A stretch of 64,000 bases of DNA from Candidatus Dechloromonas phosphoritropha (GCA_016722705.1 JADKGN010000004.1:248001-312000); one strand, 5' to 3'. Positions 33,437 through 43,782 are shown, counted from the stretch's first letter. Made by a program: numbers and translations. The notes: a model not told the origin generated them from the letters alone.

Positions 33437-36400
33437 GCCGCAGATCCCCGGATCAGCGCCGGCGGCAGCGCCTCGTGCCGCCCTGTGAACCAGTCGGCGG
33501 AACGCTCGACCCGCGGCAGGACCGCCCCGCCCGACCACGGCAGCCAGCCGCGGCGCGGGCAATAAACCTGAATTGCCGCGGTCGACGGATCCTCTGCGGC
33601 CAAAACGATCCAGGCGTTGCCGATGAGTTCCTGCAGCGCCGGCTGCCGCGCGACGATCGCCGACAGCATCTCTGGCGTCTGCTCGACGACCACCAGCAGG
33701 CGCATCGCTTCATGGATCTCGACCATCTGCCACGGCAGGCCGGTACGCAGGTCGGAATCGGCGCCCTCCATGACGCCGAACAGCCCGGCGATGTTGTGCG
33801 TCACCTTGGAGGAGCAGCCGAAGCGCTCATTGTCCACGGTCGAGAAATAGTATTCGAGGCTGATCCCGGCACCGACCGGCCCGGCGGCCAGCAGGATATC
33901 CTCGACGATCCGTCCGTCGTCGTCAGCGATCGGATCGTAGGAGATGAGGAAGACGCGACGGTCGAGGAAGAGCCCACGGCTCATCTCACGGCGGCCGATG
34001 AAGGCCGCCGCGTTGGTCGCATGACCCAGTTCCGGCCGTGCCTGCGAGATATCGTGGCCGCGCCCGACCACATGCTGGCTGGCCCGCCAGGGAGACACGC
34101 GCGGCGGCGCCGAGGCGAGGCGGCGGCAGCGCTCGACGGCATGGGCGCGACAGGCTTCCGCCAGTTGTCCGACCAGGCAATCGAGGTCCGCCTGGCGGGC
34201 GCCCGGCAGCAGGTCGAGGTCATACCATTCGATACCGTCGTCGCAAGTGTTGTGCTCGGCGGCGACGAACCATGTCGCCAGCGGGATGTGCAACCCGCGC
34301 TCGCCAAGCCGCGCACGCACCTCGGGCCGGTTGGCCATTGCCGCCAGGACACGGGCATTCGGGCCGCCGTGACGGCCTGAGCAGGCGCCGCAGTCGTAGG
34401 CCGAGAGATGCGGATTGTTGCGGCTTCCGGAGCCATGGCCGAGCACCAGTACCAGCGGCGCGAAGTCAGCGGCGAGCCCAATCATGTACAGGAAGTTCCC
34501 GACGCATAGCGCCTGCTCGTCGTCGGTGAATCCCGCCTGTGGATTGGCCGGAGTCGCCTGCGGATCGGCACTCGCCGCCGTCAGTCGCAGGCGGGTGTGA
34601 ACGCGGCCATCGAACTGCTCGCACCAGTGTCCCAACGCCTGGCCGAACCAGCCGGGCGCCAACGTGCCGGCAACCAGCGCCACCAGCGCCGGCGGCGCTG
34701 CAAGCGCGGTCAGCAGCAGGCCAGCCAGCGGGCTGCGGCGCGTGCCCTGAATGAACTGCTCGCGCCATTTCAGTCGGCGTCGGCGGCGTCCAGCACGGTG
34801 TGCGAGCGCCTCCTCGCCACCGGGGACGACGGTTTCGCCTACGGCATGCACCGGCTCCACAACGACCGGGCACAGTGCGCTGGGAGCCGAGTCGTCGACG
34901 CCTTGCCAGAGCATGGCGACGCCGAAGAAACCGACAGCGCCGAAGGTGGCAATGGCCGGGGCGACCTCTTCGAGATGGCGGCGCGTGCCCTCCTCGCGGT
35001 CGTCCATGCAGAAGATGACCTGCGCCGTCGGCGCGGTGACCGGCTTGCGGTGGGGCTGGTTGGCGGCCAGCGCCGCGAAAATCTGCTCGCGGTAGTGCCG
35101 CTCATAGGCGAGCAGCCAGACGTGGCCGCGCTCCAGCGACTCAAGGCTGGCGGCGCAGCCGAGCAGAGCCCGCGCATCCTCCGCCGTCAGCCCGTCAACA
35201 TCGCGGGCGGCAAGCCCGAGCAGCGCAAGGAGGGCCTCGAGGCGGGCTGCGGCTACCCGCGCGGCAGCCGCGCGCGACTCGCCGGAGGCGGCGATCTCGT
35301 CGGCCAGCGCCTCCCACTCCGCGTCAGCGCTCGCCCCGACGAGATCGATGCGGCACAGGCGTGCCGCCCGGTTCTGGTGATCCTCGCCCAGAGCCTGGCT
35401 ACGCAAGGCATCACGGACGAAAAACTCGGCCGGACGCGCGGCAAACCAGGCGTGCAATTCGCTCAAGGTCAGCGGCGAACCGGTGAGCCGCCGCGTCAGG
35501 TCATCGCACAGCAGTCGCTCGAGCAGGACGCGGATGGCAAGGTAATCGACCATGGCCACTGGCGTGCCGTCACCGCGGCCGGGATTGCGCGCGCGCCACA
35601 GGAACATCCCCGACCAGCCCGGTATCTCCAGCGCCAGCCGTTCGAGGTAACCGGGCCACAGGGCTTCATCGGCGATCACCCGCGGCAGTTCCTCCGCCAG
35701 CACGTCGACCGGATCGTCGGGCAGCCAAGTGAGTTCATCGCGCACGTTCGGCAGGTCGTCGAGTTCCCACACCATATCGACGCCGGCACAGGCGCGCCAG
35801 GCCGCCCAAAAGCCGCGCTCGCGCTGCGGGTTGCGCCAGGCGGCAAGGCCAAGGTCAAGGTGGGCAGCAAGATGGCGCTGCAGGACGGTACGTACGCGTT
35901 CGAGCACATCCTCCCCGGTCAGATGTTCGAGTAGGCCGCGCCGCGTCCACTCGCGCCCGACTCGCGCGCACAGCGCCGACCAATGCCGCGTCGCCGCGTC
36001 CCGCCAGTCGGCCGTCGGCTCGCCGCCAACTGCTACGGTCGACGGCGAAAAACGGGCAAAAATGAAGCTTTTCGGCTGCGGATGCTCGCGTGCCTCCCAG
36101 TCCTGGCGGAACCGGCCTGGATCGTCCGGCGCCAGGCGCAAGGTGGCGAGCAGCACATCGCGCCGGGTGATGACCCGCCAAACCGGCAGGTCGAGATCGG
36201 TCAGGCCGGCGTCGGTCAGTGCCGCATCGAGGTCGTCGAGCGTGATCCGCCCCTCTGCCAGCAATTCGCGGAAGCGCGCCTCGGGCAGGTAAACCGCTGC
36301 ACCGGTCAGGCGCTGTGCAGCCGCCAGCGCGTCGGTGAACGCCAGGTGCTGGAAGCCGTGTAGGGTGTTGTGATGGACGAAATCGCGAATCGGCGCCTGC

Positions 36401-36477
36401 GCCGGCAGGACGTGCGCCAGGTGCTCGATCCAGCGGCTCAGGCGCTCGCGCAATGGAAGCATGGCATCGTCGCCCAT
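33433..36477 (-). CDS. dabA: Inorganic carbon transporter subunit DabA (DUF2309)
   Basis: This 1014-aa, zinc-dependent, beta-carbonic-anhydrase-like protein is thought to hydrate CO2 one way at the inner face of the membrane when coupled to DabB. The expected metal and active-site residues are visible: Cys and Asp in FCMDDREEG (near residue 487), His in LGHGS (near 679) and Cys in YDCGACSGRHGG (near 694). The His-rich N-terminal FVHHNTLHGFQHL is family-typical. Length is within the family range. ATG 36477 lies one base after the preceding NuoM stop. It implies autotrophic or anaplerotic CO2 fixation, but no carboxylase gene is in the window. Confidence 0.92.
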   Translation of the reverse strand: MGDDAMLPLRERLSRWIEHLAHVLPAQAPIRDFVHHNTLHGFQHLAFTDALAAAQRLTGAAVYLPEARFRELLAEGRITLDDLDAALTDAGLTDLDLPVWRVITRRDVLLATLRLAPDDPGRFRQDWEAREHPQPKSFIFARFSPSTVAVGGEPTADWRDAATRHWSALCARVGREWTRRGLLEHLTGEDVLERVRTVLQRHLAAHLDLGLAAWRNPQRERGFWAAWRACAGVDMVWELDDLPNVRDELTWLPDDPVDVLAEELPRVIADEALWPGYLERLALEIPGWSGMFLWRARNPGRGDGTPVAMVDYLAIRVLLERLLCDDLTRRLTGSPLTLSELHAWFAARPAEFFVRDALRSQALGEDHQNRAARLCRIDLVGASADAEWEALADEIAASGESRAAAARVAAARLEALLALLGLAARDVDGLTAEDARALLGCAASLESLERGHVWLLAYERHYREQIFAALAANQPHRKPVTAPTAQVIFCMDDREEGTRRHLEEVAPAIATFGAVGFFGVAMLWQGVDDSAPSALCPVVVEPVHAVGETVVPGGEEALAHRAGRRRRRLKWREQFIQGTRRSPLAGLLLTALAAPPALVALVAGTLAPGWFGQALGHWCEQFDGRVHTRLRLTAASADPQATPANPQAGFTDDEQALCVGNFLYMIGLAADFAPLVLVLGHGSGSRNNPHLSAYDCGACSGRHGGPNARVLAAMANRPEVRARLGERGLHIPLATWFVAAEHNTCDDGIEWYDLDLLPGARQADLDCLVGQLAEACRAHAVERCRRLASAPPRVSPWRASQHVVGRGHDISQARPELGHATNAAAFIGRREMSRGLFLDRRVFLISYDPIADDDGRIVEDILLAAGPVGAGISLEYYFSTVDNERFGCSSKVTHNIAGLFGVMEGADSDLRTGLPWQMVEIHEAMRLLVVVEQTPEMLSAIVARQPALQELIGNAWIVLAAEDPSTAAIQVYCPRRGWLPWSGGAVLPRVERSADWFTGRHEALPPALIRGSAA

Positions 36478-36478
36478 G

Positions 36479-37927
36479 TCAGCTTCCGAACAACCGGCCG
36501 ACGCGGCCGACGCTGCCCGCCACGAGATCGAGCAAGGGCGCCGGCCAGACGCCGAGGGTGACGATGGCGAGCCCGAGAATCGCCGCGGCGACCGTCTCGG
36601 TCCGCGTCATGTCTGCAATGTCCTGCGCCGGCAGCCCCCTCATGCACAGGCGACCGATCACGCGCAGGCCGTAGGCGGCGCCGACCAGCATGCCGACACA
36701 GACAATGAGCACCCAGCCACCCCAGCGCGCGAAGCCGCCGACCAGTGCATGCAGTTCGGCGATGAAGCCGGCGCTGCCGGGCAGGCCGATCGCGGCGAGC
36801 AGCGCAAACGCAGTGAAGAAGGCGAAGCGCGGGGCGCGCCCGAGCAGGCAGCCGTAATCCGCGAGATCGCGGCTGTGCGTTCGCTGGTAGAGCAGGCCGA
36901 CAACCAGGAACAGAGTTGCCGCAGTCAGGCCGTGCGCCACCATCTGCATCACCGCGCCGGTCAGCCCGGTGACATTGAGCGTGGCGATGCCGAGCAGGAC
37001 GACGCCCATGTGCGAGATCGACGAGTAGGCGACCATCGCCTTCAGATCCTGCTGCCGCCAGGCAAGGACAGCGCCGTAGAGCAGGCTGACCAGCGCCAGC
37101 GCCGCAAGCCAGTCCTGCGTCGCCAGCAGTGCGGCAGGCAGCGTTTCGGCGGCGCGAATGAGGCCGTAGGCACCCATCTTGAGCAAGACACCGGAAAGCA
37201 GGATCGACACCGGACTCGGCGCCTCGACATGCGCCAGCGGCAGCCAGCCATGTAATGGAAAGACCGGCATCTTGACGCCGAAGCCGATGAATAGCCCGGC
37301 GAAGATCAGCAGTTGCGTCGATGGCGGCAGGTCGCGCGCGCCCTCGGCCATGTCGCCCATGGCGAAGCTGTGGTTGGGCGCCGCGTCATAGAGGAAGAGC
37401 AGCGCCACCAGCATAAACACCGACCCACCCAGCGTGTAGAGAAAGAAATTGAGCGCCGCCCGCTGCCGGTCGGGGCCGCCGAGACGGTCGATCAGGAAAA
37501 ACAGCGGCAGCAGCGTGGCTTCCCAGAAGACATAGAACAACGACCAGTCGCGGGCGGTGAACACCCCCAACATCGCCGATTCAAGCAGCAGCACCAGTGT
37601 GAAGTAGAGCCGCGCGCCCTTTTCCATGCGCCGCGAGACGAGCACGGCGATCAGGGTCAGCAAGGCGGACAGCAAGACCATGGTCAGTGCAATGCCGTCG
37701 ATGCCGAGCGCAAAATAGGAACCGAGCCGGACATTCCACGGCCGGCTTTCATAGAACTGGATCGCCGGCCCCGCCGGATCGAATCCGGCCGCCAGCCACA
37801 AGGCATGGCCGAGGGTCGCCAGCGCGAACAGCATCGCCACGCGCCACCGCGGCAAGGCACGACGCACCGGCAGCGCGGCCACCGCGGCAGCGCCCAGCAG
37901 CGGCATCAACACCAGCACCTTCAGCAC
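36479..37927 (-). CDS. NuoM-like antiporter subunit (first gene of DAB operon)
   Basis: This 482-aa subunit of complex I/Mrp type leads the operon. Glu in FYVFWEATLLPLFFL and Lys in LLSGVLLKMGAYGLIR are the canonical NuoM channel residues. GFGVKMPVFPLHGWLPLAHV and SISHMGVVLLGIATL are also conserved. It is the closest of the set to true NuoM. GTG 37927 is preceded by a near-perfect GGAGGAG site, suggesting strong translation of the whole operon. The operon promoter should lie in 37928-38017. Confidence 0.88.
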   Translation of the reverse strand: MLKVLVLMPLLGAAAVAALPVRRALPRWRVAMLFALATLGHALWLAAGFDPAGPAIQFYESRPWNVRLGSYFALGIDGIALTMVLLSALLTLIAVLVSRRMEKGARLYFTLVLLLESAMLGVFTARDWSLFYVFWEATLLPLFFLIDRLGGPDRQRAALNFFLYTLGGSVFMLVALLFLYDAAPNHSFAMGDMAEGARDLPPSTQLLIFAGLFIGFGVKMPVFPLHGWLPLAHVEAPSPVSILLSGVLLKMGAYGLIRAAETLPAALLATQDWLAALALVSLLYGAVLAWRQQDLKAMVAYSSISHMGVVLLGIATLNVTGLTGAVMQMVAHGLTAATLFLVVGLLYQRTHSRDLADYGCLLGRAPRFAFFTAFALLAAIGLPGSAGFIAELHALVGGFARWGGWVLIVCVGMLVGAAYGLRVIGRLCMRGLPAQDIADMTRTETVAAAILGLAIVTLGVWPAPLLDLVAGSVGRVGRLFGS

Positions 37928-38017
37928 GTCCCGACTCCTCCGGCAGTCCGTGTGACCGTCTCAGCTTTCATCATGCGATTATGCCAGTGGCTGCGACCAT
38001 CCTGAAAGGCTGACACA

Positions 38018-38659
38018 TCAAATGAGCGCTGGCGTCGTCGCGAGCAGCAACTGCGCCGTGTAGTAGAGCGGCAGGCCCCAGGCGCGGTTGATGAACCGCT
38101 GCCTGACGAAGCGGTCGCTAGCCACTGAAATGTCGGAAGCCGTGAAGGCGAGCGCCCCGACCGCCACCACCCAGGGACCTCCGGCAGCCGAGACCGCGCA
38201 CGCGAGCGCCGACATGACGCCGATGACCAGCATGTAGGTTCGCACCGGACCGACCATATCCGCCGGAAGCGACTTGCCGAGCCAGCGCAGTACCACCAGG
38301 AGGGCCACTCCGAGGACGATGGCAGCGACCAGTAGCCCTTCTGGCGCCAGTGGCCTGCTCAGGAAGGCTGCATTGTAGGCGACATGCCCGAGCAGGAAGG
38401 CGAACACGCCGGCCCGGAAGACTCTTGGTCGGTCGCGTGGGATAAGCAGGATGTCGCCCAGCAGGCACCATACGAGAGCGAGCAGCACCAGATTGCCGTA
38501 GGCGGAGTCAAGCCCGCCCGAGACCAGGCCGAGCCAGATGAAGGCGGCGGAGGCAAGCGGCTTGGTTAGCCACAGCCCGACGCGCGAATCCCGGTGCTCG
38601 GCGACCAGCAAGCCGGCCACGGCCAACGCACAAAGGAGGATGGGAGCATGCATGCCCAT
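38018..38659 (-). CDS. Lysoplasmalogenase-like membrane protein (YhhN family)
   Basis: This 213-aa protein of the YhhN/TMEM86 family has about eight membrane helices. Conserved acidic residues lie in VWCLLGDILLI and in TASDISVASDRF, the proposed active-site pair for vinyl-ether lysophospholipid hydrolysis. Bacterial members may act on other lipids. ATG 38659 follows a GAGG site. It lies upstream of the DAB operon on the same strand with a 90-base gap that probably contains the operon's own promoter. Confidence 0.78.
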   Translation of the reverse strand: MGMHAPILLCALAVAGLLVAEHRDSRVGLWLTKPLASAAFIWLGLVSGGLDSAYGNLVLLALVWCLLGDILLIPRDRPRVFRAGVFAFLLGHVAYNAAFLSRPLAPEGLLVAAIVLGVALLVVLRWLGKSLPADMVGPVRTYMLVIGVMSALACAVSAAGGPWVVAVGALAFTASDISVASDRFVRQRFINRAWGLPLYYTAQLLLATTPALI

Positions 38660-38954
38660 TCTTTCGCCTCACACTCGACTGCCGGGCGCTTCCCGGGAAA
38701 CGCCGCCGGCGCGGCTGCCCGCGATCGGGAAACGAGGCGCGGAATTGCAAACAGGCCAGCGTCCGTCCCGTCACGGTCACCATCTCAGTCCTGGCCCTCA
38801 GGATTATGCCCGCCTGCGCGGCAAAAGCGAGGCGCCGGTTCGCCGGGTTTCCCGGGACGCGGGAAGCCAGGTCGGCCCAGAAATTCCGGTTGGGCGCCGA
38901 CGAACACCCAGGAGAACCTCGAACCTGTCGCTCAGCGGGTCATCCTCGCTGTTC

Positions 38955-41951
38955 TCAATGAACCGTCCAGGTCCGGTGATCATGCTCGACGGAAGCCGGG
39001 TAGCCTTGTTGGGGCATGGCGCTCAAGCCGCGGACAAATTCCGCCACTTTCGGGTCCCGAATGAGGTCGACCGCGGAATCCGCCTTCAGGAGATCCATCT
39101 CCCCCACCGGCCGGCTGACCACATAGCCCTGAACATGGTCGATGCCGGCCAACGCCAGCGCCTCCAGTGTCGGCAGGTCCTCGGCCCATTCGGCAATCGT
39201 CTGCATCCCGAAGTTGCCGGCCAGCTTGGCGATGGCCTCGATGATGCTCAGACTCGCCGGATGGCTGGCCGCATCGCGGACGAAGGAACCGTCGATCTTC
39301 AGCGCATCGGCAGGCAACTCCCGCAAATAGGAGAACGAGGTGTAGCCGGCGCCAAAATCATCGAGGGCGACGCGGATACCGAGCCGCCGCGCCTTTTCGA
39401 GGAAAGTGCGGGTGCTGCCGGTGTCGCGCAGCGCGACGCTTTCGGTCACTTCCAGGCAAAGCCGATCACGGGCGGCCGGTGCCTTGCTGAGCATCTCGAA
39501 TGCCTCGCGGACAAACACCTCGTCGCTCAACGAAGCGCCGCTCAAGTTCATGCTGACGAAACGCGTCTTGCCCAGTCGCTCCTTGTTGCGCTCCAGCCAC
39601 TCCAGCGTCGTCGCCAGCACCCAGCGGTCGATCAGCGTGATGCGCCCGCTGTTTTCGGCGGCAGAGATGATTTGCCCGGCCGGAACGATGCTGCCGTCCG
39701 GCTCGCGCATTCGCAGCAGCATCTCGAAATTGAGGGATTCGGTCGGCGCGCGCAGCGAAAGAATCGGCTGCATTTCAAGAAACAGCCCCTCGGGCGGACG
39801 ATCCGCGGCAAAACGCCCGATCAACCCGAGTTCCCGCGTGTAATCGCGCAGGGCCTGCGAACCGGCTTCGAAGACATGAACGCCCGATCCCTTGGTCTTC
39901 GCCAGACGGCAGGCGCGGTCCACCGTCGAAATCGCCTCCTTGAGGGTCGTCGGTGCCAGCAATTCCACCAGTCCAACCGATACCCCGACACTGAAACCCT
40001 TCCCCTCTGACTCGAAACTCCGGCCCGAAACCGTGTCGACGATCTTATCGCAGATCACGCTTCCCTGGGCAACGGTGGTGTTCTCCATGACGATCAAAAA
40101 CTCATCGCCGCCGACCCGCCCCAGACGATGATTCGTGATCGACCCGACCACCCGCTCGCAGATCTGCTTGAGGACATCGTCGCCCACCGTGTGCCCGAAG
40201 AGGTCGTTGATGAGCTTGAAACGGTCCATGTCGAGGTATGCCAGGGCCAGCGGCCGTTGCGGCGAGCTTCGTTCAAGAGCTGCGGTGGCGACCGCCTCGA
40301 TGCCACGGCGGTTCAGAACCTTGGTGAGGGCATCGAATTCCGCAAGATGGCGGAGTTTCTGGGTGGCCTCGTGGCGTTCGGTTATGTCCTGCAGGGAACC
40401 TTCGATCCGCCCCCGGGCAACGGCGGCCTTCACCAGGAATCGGGGCGCCGAACCGTCGGCGTGCGGCTTGCCAGACACTTCGATTTCAACCGTTCCCGCC
40501 GTCCTCAGTGCCTGTTGCAGGGTCCGCCAGTATCCCTCGGCAAAGCAGTCGCCCCAGGAAGCACAGCCGTCCGCTCCTCCATGGCGATCCATCATCGTAA
40601 CCAGCGCGGGGTTGGTCTTCAGGAAATTGCCATCGCCATCGAGCGTGAACAAGCCGACCGGAATCACGTCATAGGTATGCTGCAGTTCGGCCTGAGCCTC
40701 CAGGCGTCCCTGCTGTTCGCGCTTCATGTGCTCGGCGATGGCCACGGCAACCAGCAGGCTGGAAAACACCGCAGCGGTAATGCTGTTTACGCTGCCTGCC
40801 GCGGTCGTGACGCCCAGAGCGGCCGCCGCTATCTCGTAAACACTCGACGAGAGAATGATACCCAGCAGGACGGCATGGGCTGCGGCGTACCACATCGCCA
40901 TCCAGGAATTCGTGAATCTGATTACCCGGTAGAGCAGGAAGCACAACAACGCGATGCCGATAATCGCGGCCACCCAGATGATCTGGAGGAACGTGTGATA
41001 GGGCAGCAGCAGTGCAGCGGTCATAAGCGGAAGCGGCGACCAGTGCGCGTAGCCGAGGACCCAGGACGTCCCGACCTGCTTCAGCTCACGCTTGAACATG
41101 CGCATGAAGACGGCAACAGTCAGTGTGTAGAAGGCCGCGATTGTCACGCTGCGGACTGTCCCCAACCAGTCGGCGGGAATGGACTGCTCAAGCAAATGGG
41201 CATCCCAGCCGGCCGATAGTGCCGCCATCCGCATGTTGGCGATCAGCCAGGCGGCAAACAGCACGATCAATCCGTCGCGATAGACAAAGGCAACCATCAG
41301 GGCAAAGGCGGCCAGTATCCCGACACTGCCATCGATCAGACCACTGTTGCGCTCGAACTTGCGCTGCGCGGTTTCGAGACCGGCCACATCCCAGCGCTGG
41401 ATCGTCAGGCGCGCCGGACCGACCGACTCCACCCGGCACAGCACCTGGCCCTTGACCCCATCGAGACGGAATCCGCCCAGGGCCTGCCTGAGTTGACCGC
41501 TGCTCCGATCGCGGTCAGCTGCGCCCAGATGCTCGCGCGTCGCCGGATTCCAGCACTCGATCTGCCTTGCATGACGCGAGGGAAAGAAGATGGCTGGAGC
41601 GATTCCCGAAGCCGTGGCACCCACCTGGAACGCCATCCAGAAAGGTACTTCCGACAGCCGCGTTTCCACCTGGCTCGCCCGCGCCAAGGATTCCAGGGAT
41701 CCCGATACCTGCGATTCCGACAAAATCCGGCTGTCGTCCCGCAGCACCTTGAATTCGACAGGATCGACTTCGCCGAACTCATAGACCGGTTCCCAGGCGA
41801 TGAGAGCCCATACGGCAAGCACAACCGCGGCAAGGGGAATGACATAGAGCGCCAGCGAGCCAAGCAGGGCATCGCCGAGATCGCGAAGGCGAGCGATCGT
41901 CGGGGATAACGTCATCATGGCGCCGGAAATCGATGGGTTCTGGTTTTGCAT
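38955..41951 (-). CDS. Membrane GGDEF-EAL cyclic-di-GMP protein with EML variant
   Basis: This is a 998-aa sensor. A first membrane helix (about 15-50) and a periplasmic domain are followed by seven membrane helices (about 210-420), a PAS-like region (about 440-570), a GGDEF domain and an EAL domain. The cyclase site VGGDEFLIV (near 612) is intact. The phosphodiesterase signature reads FEMLLRM (EML for EAL), but the metal and base residues elsewhere look preserved: MNLSG, LEVTES, LDDFGAGYTS and IAEWAED. It may make c-di-GMP, degrade it, or both. ATG 41951 (MQNQNPSISGAMM) is chosen over an upstream extension to 42086 that lacks a ribosome site. Confidence 0.88.
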   Translation of the reverse strand: MQNQNPSISGAMMTLSPTIARLRDLGDALLGSLALYVIPLAAVVLAVWALIAWEPVYEFGEVDPVEFKVLRDDSRILSESQVSGSLESLARASQVETRLSEVPFWMAFQVGATASGIAPAIFFPSRHARQIECWNPATREHLGAADRDRSSGQLRQALGGFRLDGVKGQVLCRVESVGPARLTIQRWDVAGLETAQRKFERNSGLIDGSVGILAAFALMVAFVYRDGLIVLFAAWLIANMRMAALSAGWDAHLLEQSIPADWLGTVRSVTIAAFYTLTVAVFMRMFKRELKQVGTSWVLGYAHWSPLPLMTAALLLPYHTFLQIIWVAAIIGIALLCFLLYRVIRFTNSWMAMWYAAAHAVLLGIILSSSVYEIAAAALGVTTAAGSVNSITAAVFSSLLVAVAIAEHMKREQQGRLEAQAELQHTYDVIPVGLFTLDGDGNFLKTNPALVTMMDRHGGADGCASWGDCFAEGYWRTLQQALRTAGTVEIEVSGKPHADGSAPRFLVKAAVARGRIEGSLQDITERHEATQKLRHLAEFDALTKVLNRRGIEAVATAALERSSPQRPLALAYLDMDRFKLINDLFGHTVGDDVLKQICERVVGSITNHRLGRVGGDEFLIVMENTTVAQGSVICDKIVDTVSGRSFESEGKGFSVGVSVGLVELLAPTTLKEAISTVDRACRLAKTKGSGVHVFEAGSQALRDYTRELGLIGRFAADRPPEGLFLEMQPILSLRAPTESLNFEMLLRMREPDGSIVPAGQIISAAENSGRITLIDRWVLATTLEWLERNKERLGKTRFVSMNLSGASLSDEVFVREAFEMLSKAPAARDRLCLEVTESVALRDTGSTRTFLEKARRLGIRVALDDFGAGYTSFSYLRELPADALKIDGSFVRDAASHPASLSIIEAIAKLAGNFGMQTIAEWAEDLPTLEALALAGIDHVQGYVVSRPVGEMDLLKADSAVDLIRDPKVAEFVRGLSAMPQQGYPASVEHDHRTWTVH

Positions 41952-42531
41952 CTCGCTTGTACCTTTTTCTCGGTGCAGGGAACATGCGCTGGCGCCTGAG
42001 TCATTTTGCACAACCTGGAAGCTCGTCAAGTTTGCCGTCGTTCTCCGAGGCCACCTGCCGAACATCACGCTTTGCACGACTCGCAACAGCCATTCCTGCT
42101 ACACGCTCAAGGTACCGCGACGGCGACCCGATCAACTGCGGCCTTTTTCACACTTGTCCAGAATTAGAGCGCCAGCGGGGCATGGCAAGCCACGACTGAT
42201 GCGGCGCACGACAATGCCGGCCCGAAGTGGCCGCTTGACAACGCCACTGCTGGGGAGCGCCCGGGAAGAAGCAGACGATCAGGCGGACCGGCGATCGGCC
42301 GCTCATCGGGCGAGTCGGTGGCTGGTTTTCGGCGCCGCCAGGCCGGGCGCGCCGGCAGCCTTGTGCCCCACGCGTTGTGGAACAACTTCCAGCCGGCAAG
42401 TCTGTCAGACTCGAATCAGGGAATTTTCCGCGAAATGGCGGACGCCCAAGCCGCTGATCGCGAGAGAGCGCGAAGGGTGAAAATTGCGCTGCCTTACCGA
42501 CCCCGCATACGCACGAGATCCCGCGACAAGA
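41952..42531. other. Intergenic region, nothing recognised
   Basis: 580 bases between two minus-strand genes. No gene, terminator or repeat could be supported; the open frames present have implausible composition. Confidence 0.4.
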
Positions 42532-43254
42532 TCACATCAGGTATTCGGCACTGCGCAGTTCATACGCCTCGCGCTTGTCAACCAATCGCCGGCTGACCCT
42601 CTCTGGCAAACGGATGTCCGGGTGCACTGTCTGAAAAACATACAAGTAGAGCGGATGCTTGGCTGCAACCCAATTGCTGTGAGCATCCGGGACTGAAAAG
42701 GCCATCACACGATGCGGCATATTCCCGACGTGGTGCATGGGTACCAGTGTGCCACCGGGAAGGACATCCCGGAACAACAGGGCCTCGTAGAGCCGATCAA
42801 GCGGCTTGCGCGCCGTGATGACCATCCATTCGATGGCCTCTTCCATACAGTAAAGAAAGTAGGCCTTGTAAAGCGCTATTCTCACCATCCGACCGACCGC
42901 GTTCTGCTCGACGCCCAGACGGGTAGCCTCGGCCAGGCTTGTTCCCGCAAGCCACGAAGGCAAGCTGATCGATTCCTCGAGTTTCAGCGGGTTACCGGAA
43001 TTGGTCTGGATGCGCATCGTCCCCAGTGGCGAACCGTCAAGCTTGGCCTCAGCGAGCAGCACGAGAGAGCCGTCGTCGTAATCTTCGGACTCCGGCGCCC
43101 GCAGGCTGGCGGCGAACTCGGGAATATGGCGAGCATAGGCACGGTGGCGGATATCGACCGCCTTGTGAAAATCCTCTTCGGTCACCGCGGGGCGAATGAC
43201 GAAAGGCAGGAGTTCTTCGCGCAGCGAGGAATATTTTTGATTTGTCGTGTCCAC
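42532..43254 (-). CDS. FeeM-like N-acyl amino acid synthase domain protein
   Basis: This is a 240-aa acyltransferase-fold protein. The N-terminal segment FVIRPAVTEEDFHKAVDIRH and the later SLAEATRLGVEQ stretch resemble FeeM-type N-acyl amino acid synthases, which are GNAT/autoinducer-synthase relatives. Such enzymes transfer a fatty acyl group from acyl carrier protein to an amino acid. The start is GTG 43254, with only a weak ribosome site. It is a single gene flanked by long non-coding stretches. The acyl and amine substrates are unknown. Confidence 0.7.
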   Translation of the reverse strand: MDTTNQKYSSLREELLPFVIRPAVTEEDFHKAVDIRHRAYARHIPEFAASLRAPESEDYDDGSLVLLAEAKLDGSPLGTMRIQTNSGNPLKLEESISLPSWLAGTSLAEATRLGVEQNAVGRMVRIALYKAYFLYCMEEAIEWMVITARKPLDRLYEALLFRDVLPGGTLVPMHHVGNMPHRVMAFSVPDAHSNWVAAKHPLYLYVFQTVHPDIRLPERVSRRLVDKREAYELRSAEYLM

Positions 43255-43782
43255 GTCTTGCCGCTCAATCGAGTTGATGAAGTCCCACCACGGGAATTCG
43301 CGAGCATGACACGTAACGGTGCCGGTGACCCCTTCTGCTTCGCAAATCGCCCATTCAGCGCGCTTTGCTGTGGTTTTTTACCCAAAATATCCTGCCGGAA
43401 GTCGCCCCGCGCGCCGCCGGGGTACCGACTACTTCACCCACTGAAGCGCAATGCCGATGACGAACCCGGTCGTCCGTTGGCCAACACTCACTGCCATGGT
43501 TCGACGGAGAAAGGGGGAATCCAGTATCGCACTCGCAGATCTGTGCAAGTTTGCATTTGTTATCGGCGCTAGATTTCTGACATATACTGGAGAACGACCA
43601 ATCGCACCGACTCATCAGCATTCTTAACCTATCGCTGGATACTACCGAGTGGTTTTGATAGGCTTTGTTCTTTCGTTGTGACGGGGCTGAGATTTCTCAA
43701 TTTCTCATGAAGGCAAGATGTGTTCTCGCGATCACTTGGCAGCAAGTGATCTGTATATGCAAAATTAATAACAGGGGGTGTT
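43255..43782. other. Divergent intergenic region upstream of satP
   Basis: 528 bases separating the FeeM-like gene from satP. It becomes AT-rich towards satP, as expected for a regulated promoter. I see no defined operator or sigma-54 box. Confidence 0.4.

Noticed and set aside
34597..35934. Long plus-strand frame of 445 codons opposite dabA
   Set aside because: It is a complementary-strand shadow of the high-GC dabA codons; the same holds for long frames opposite the NuoM-like genes and dnaE.
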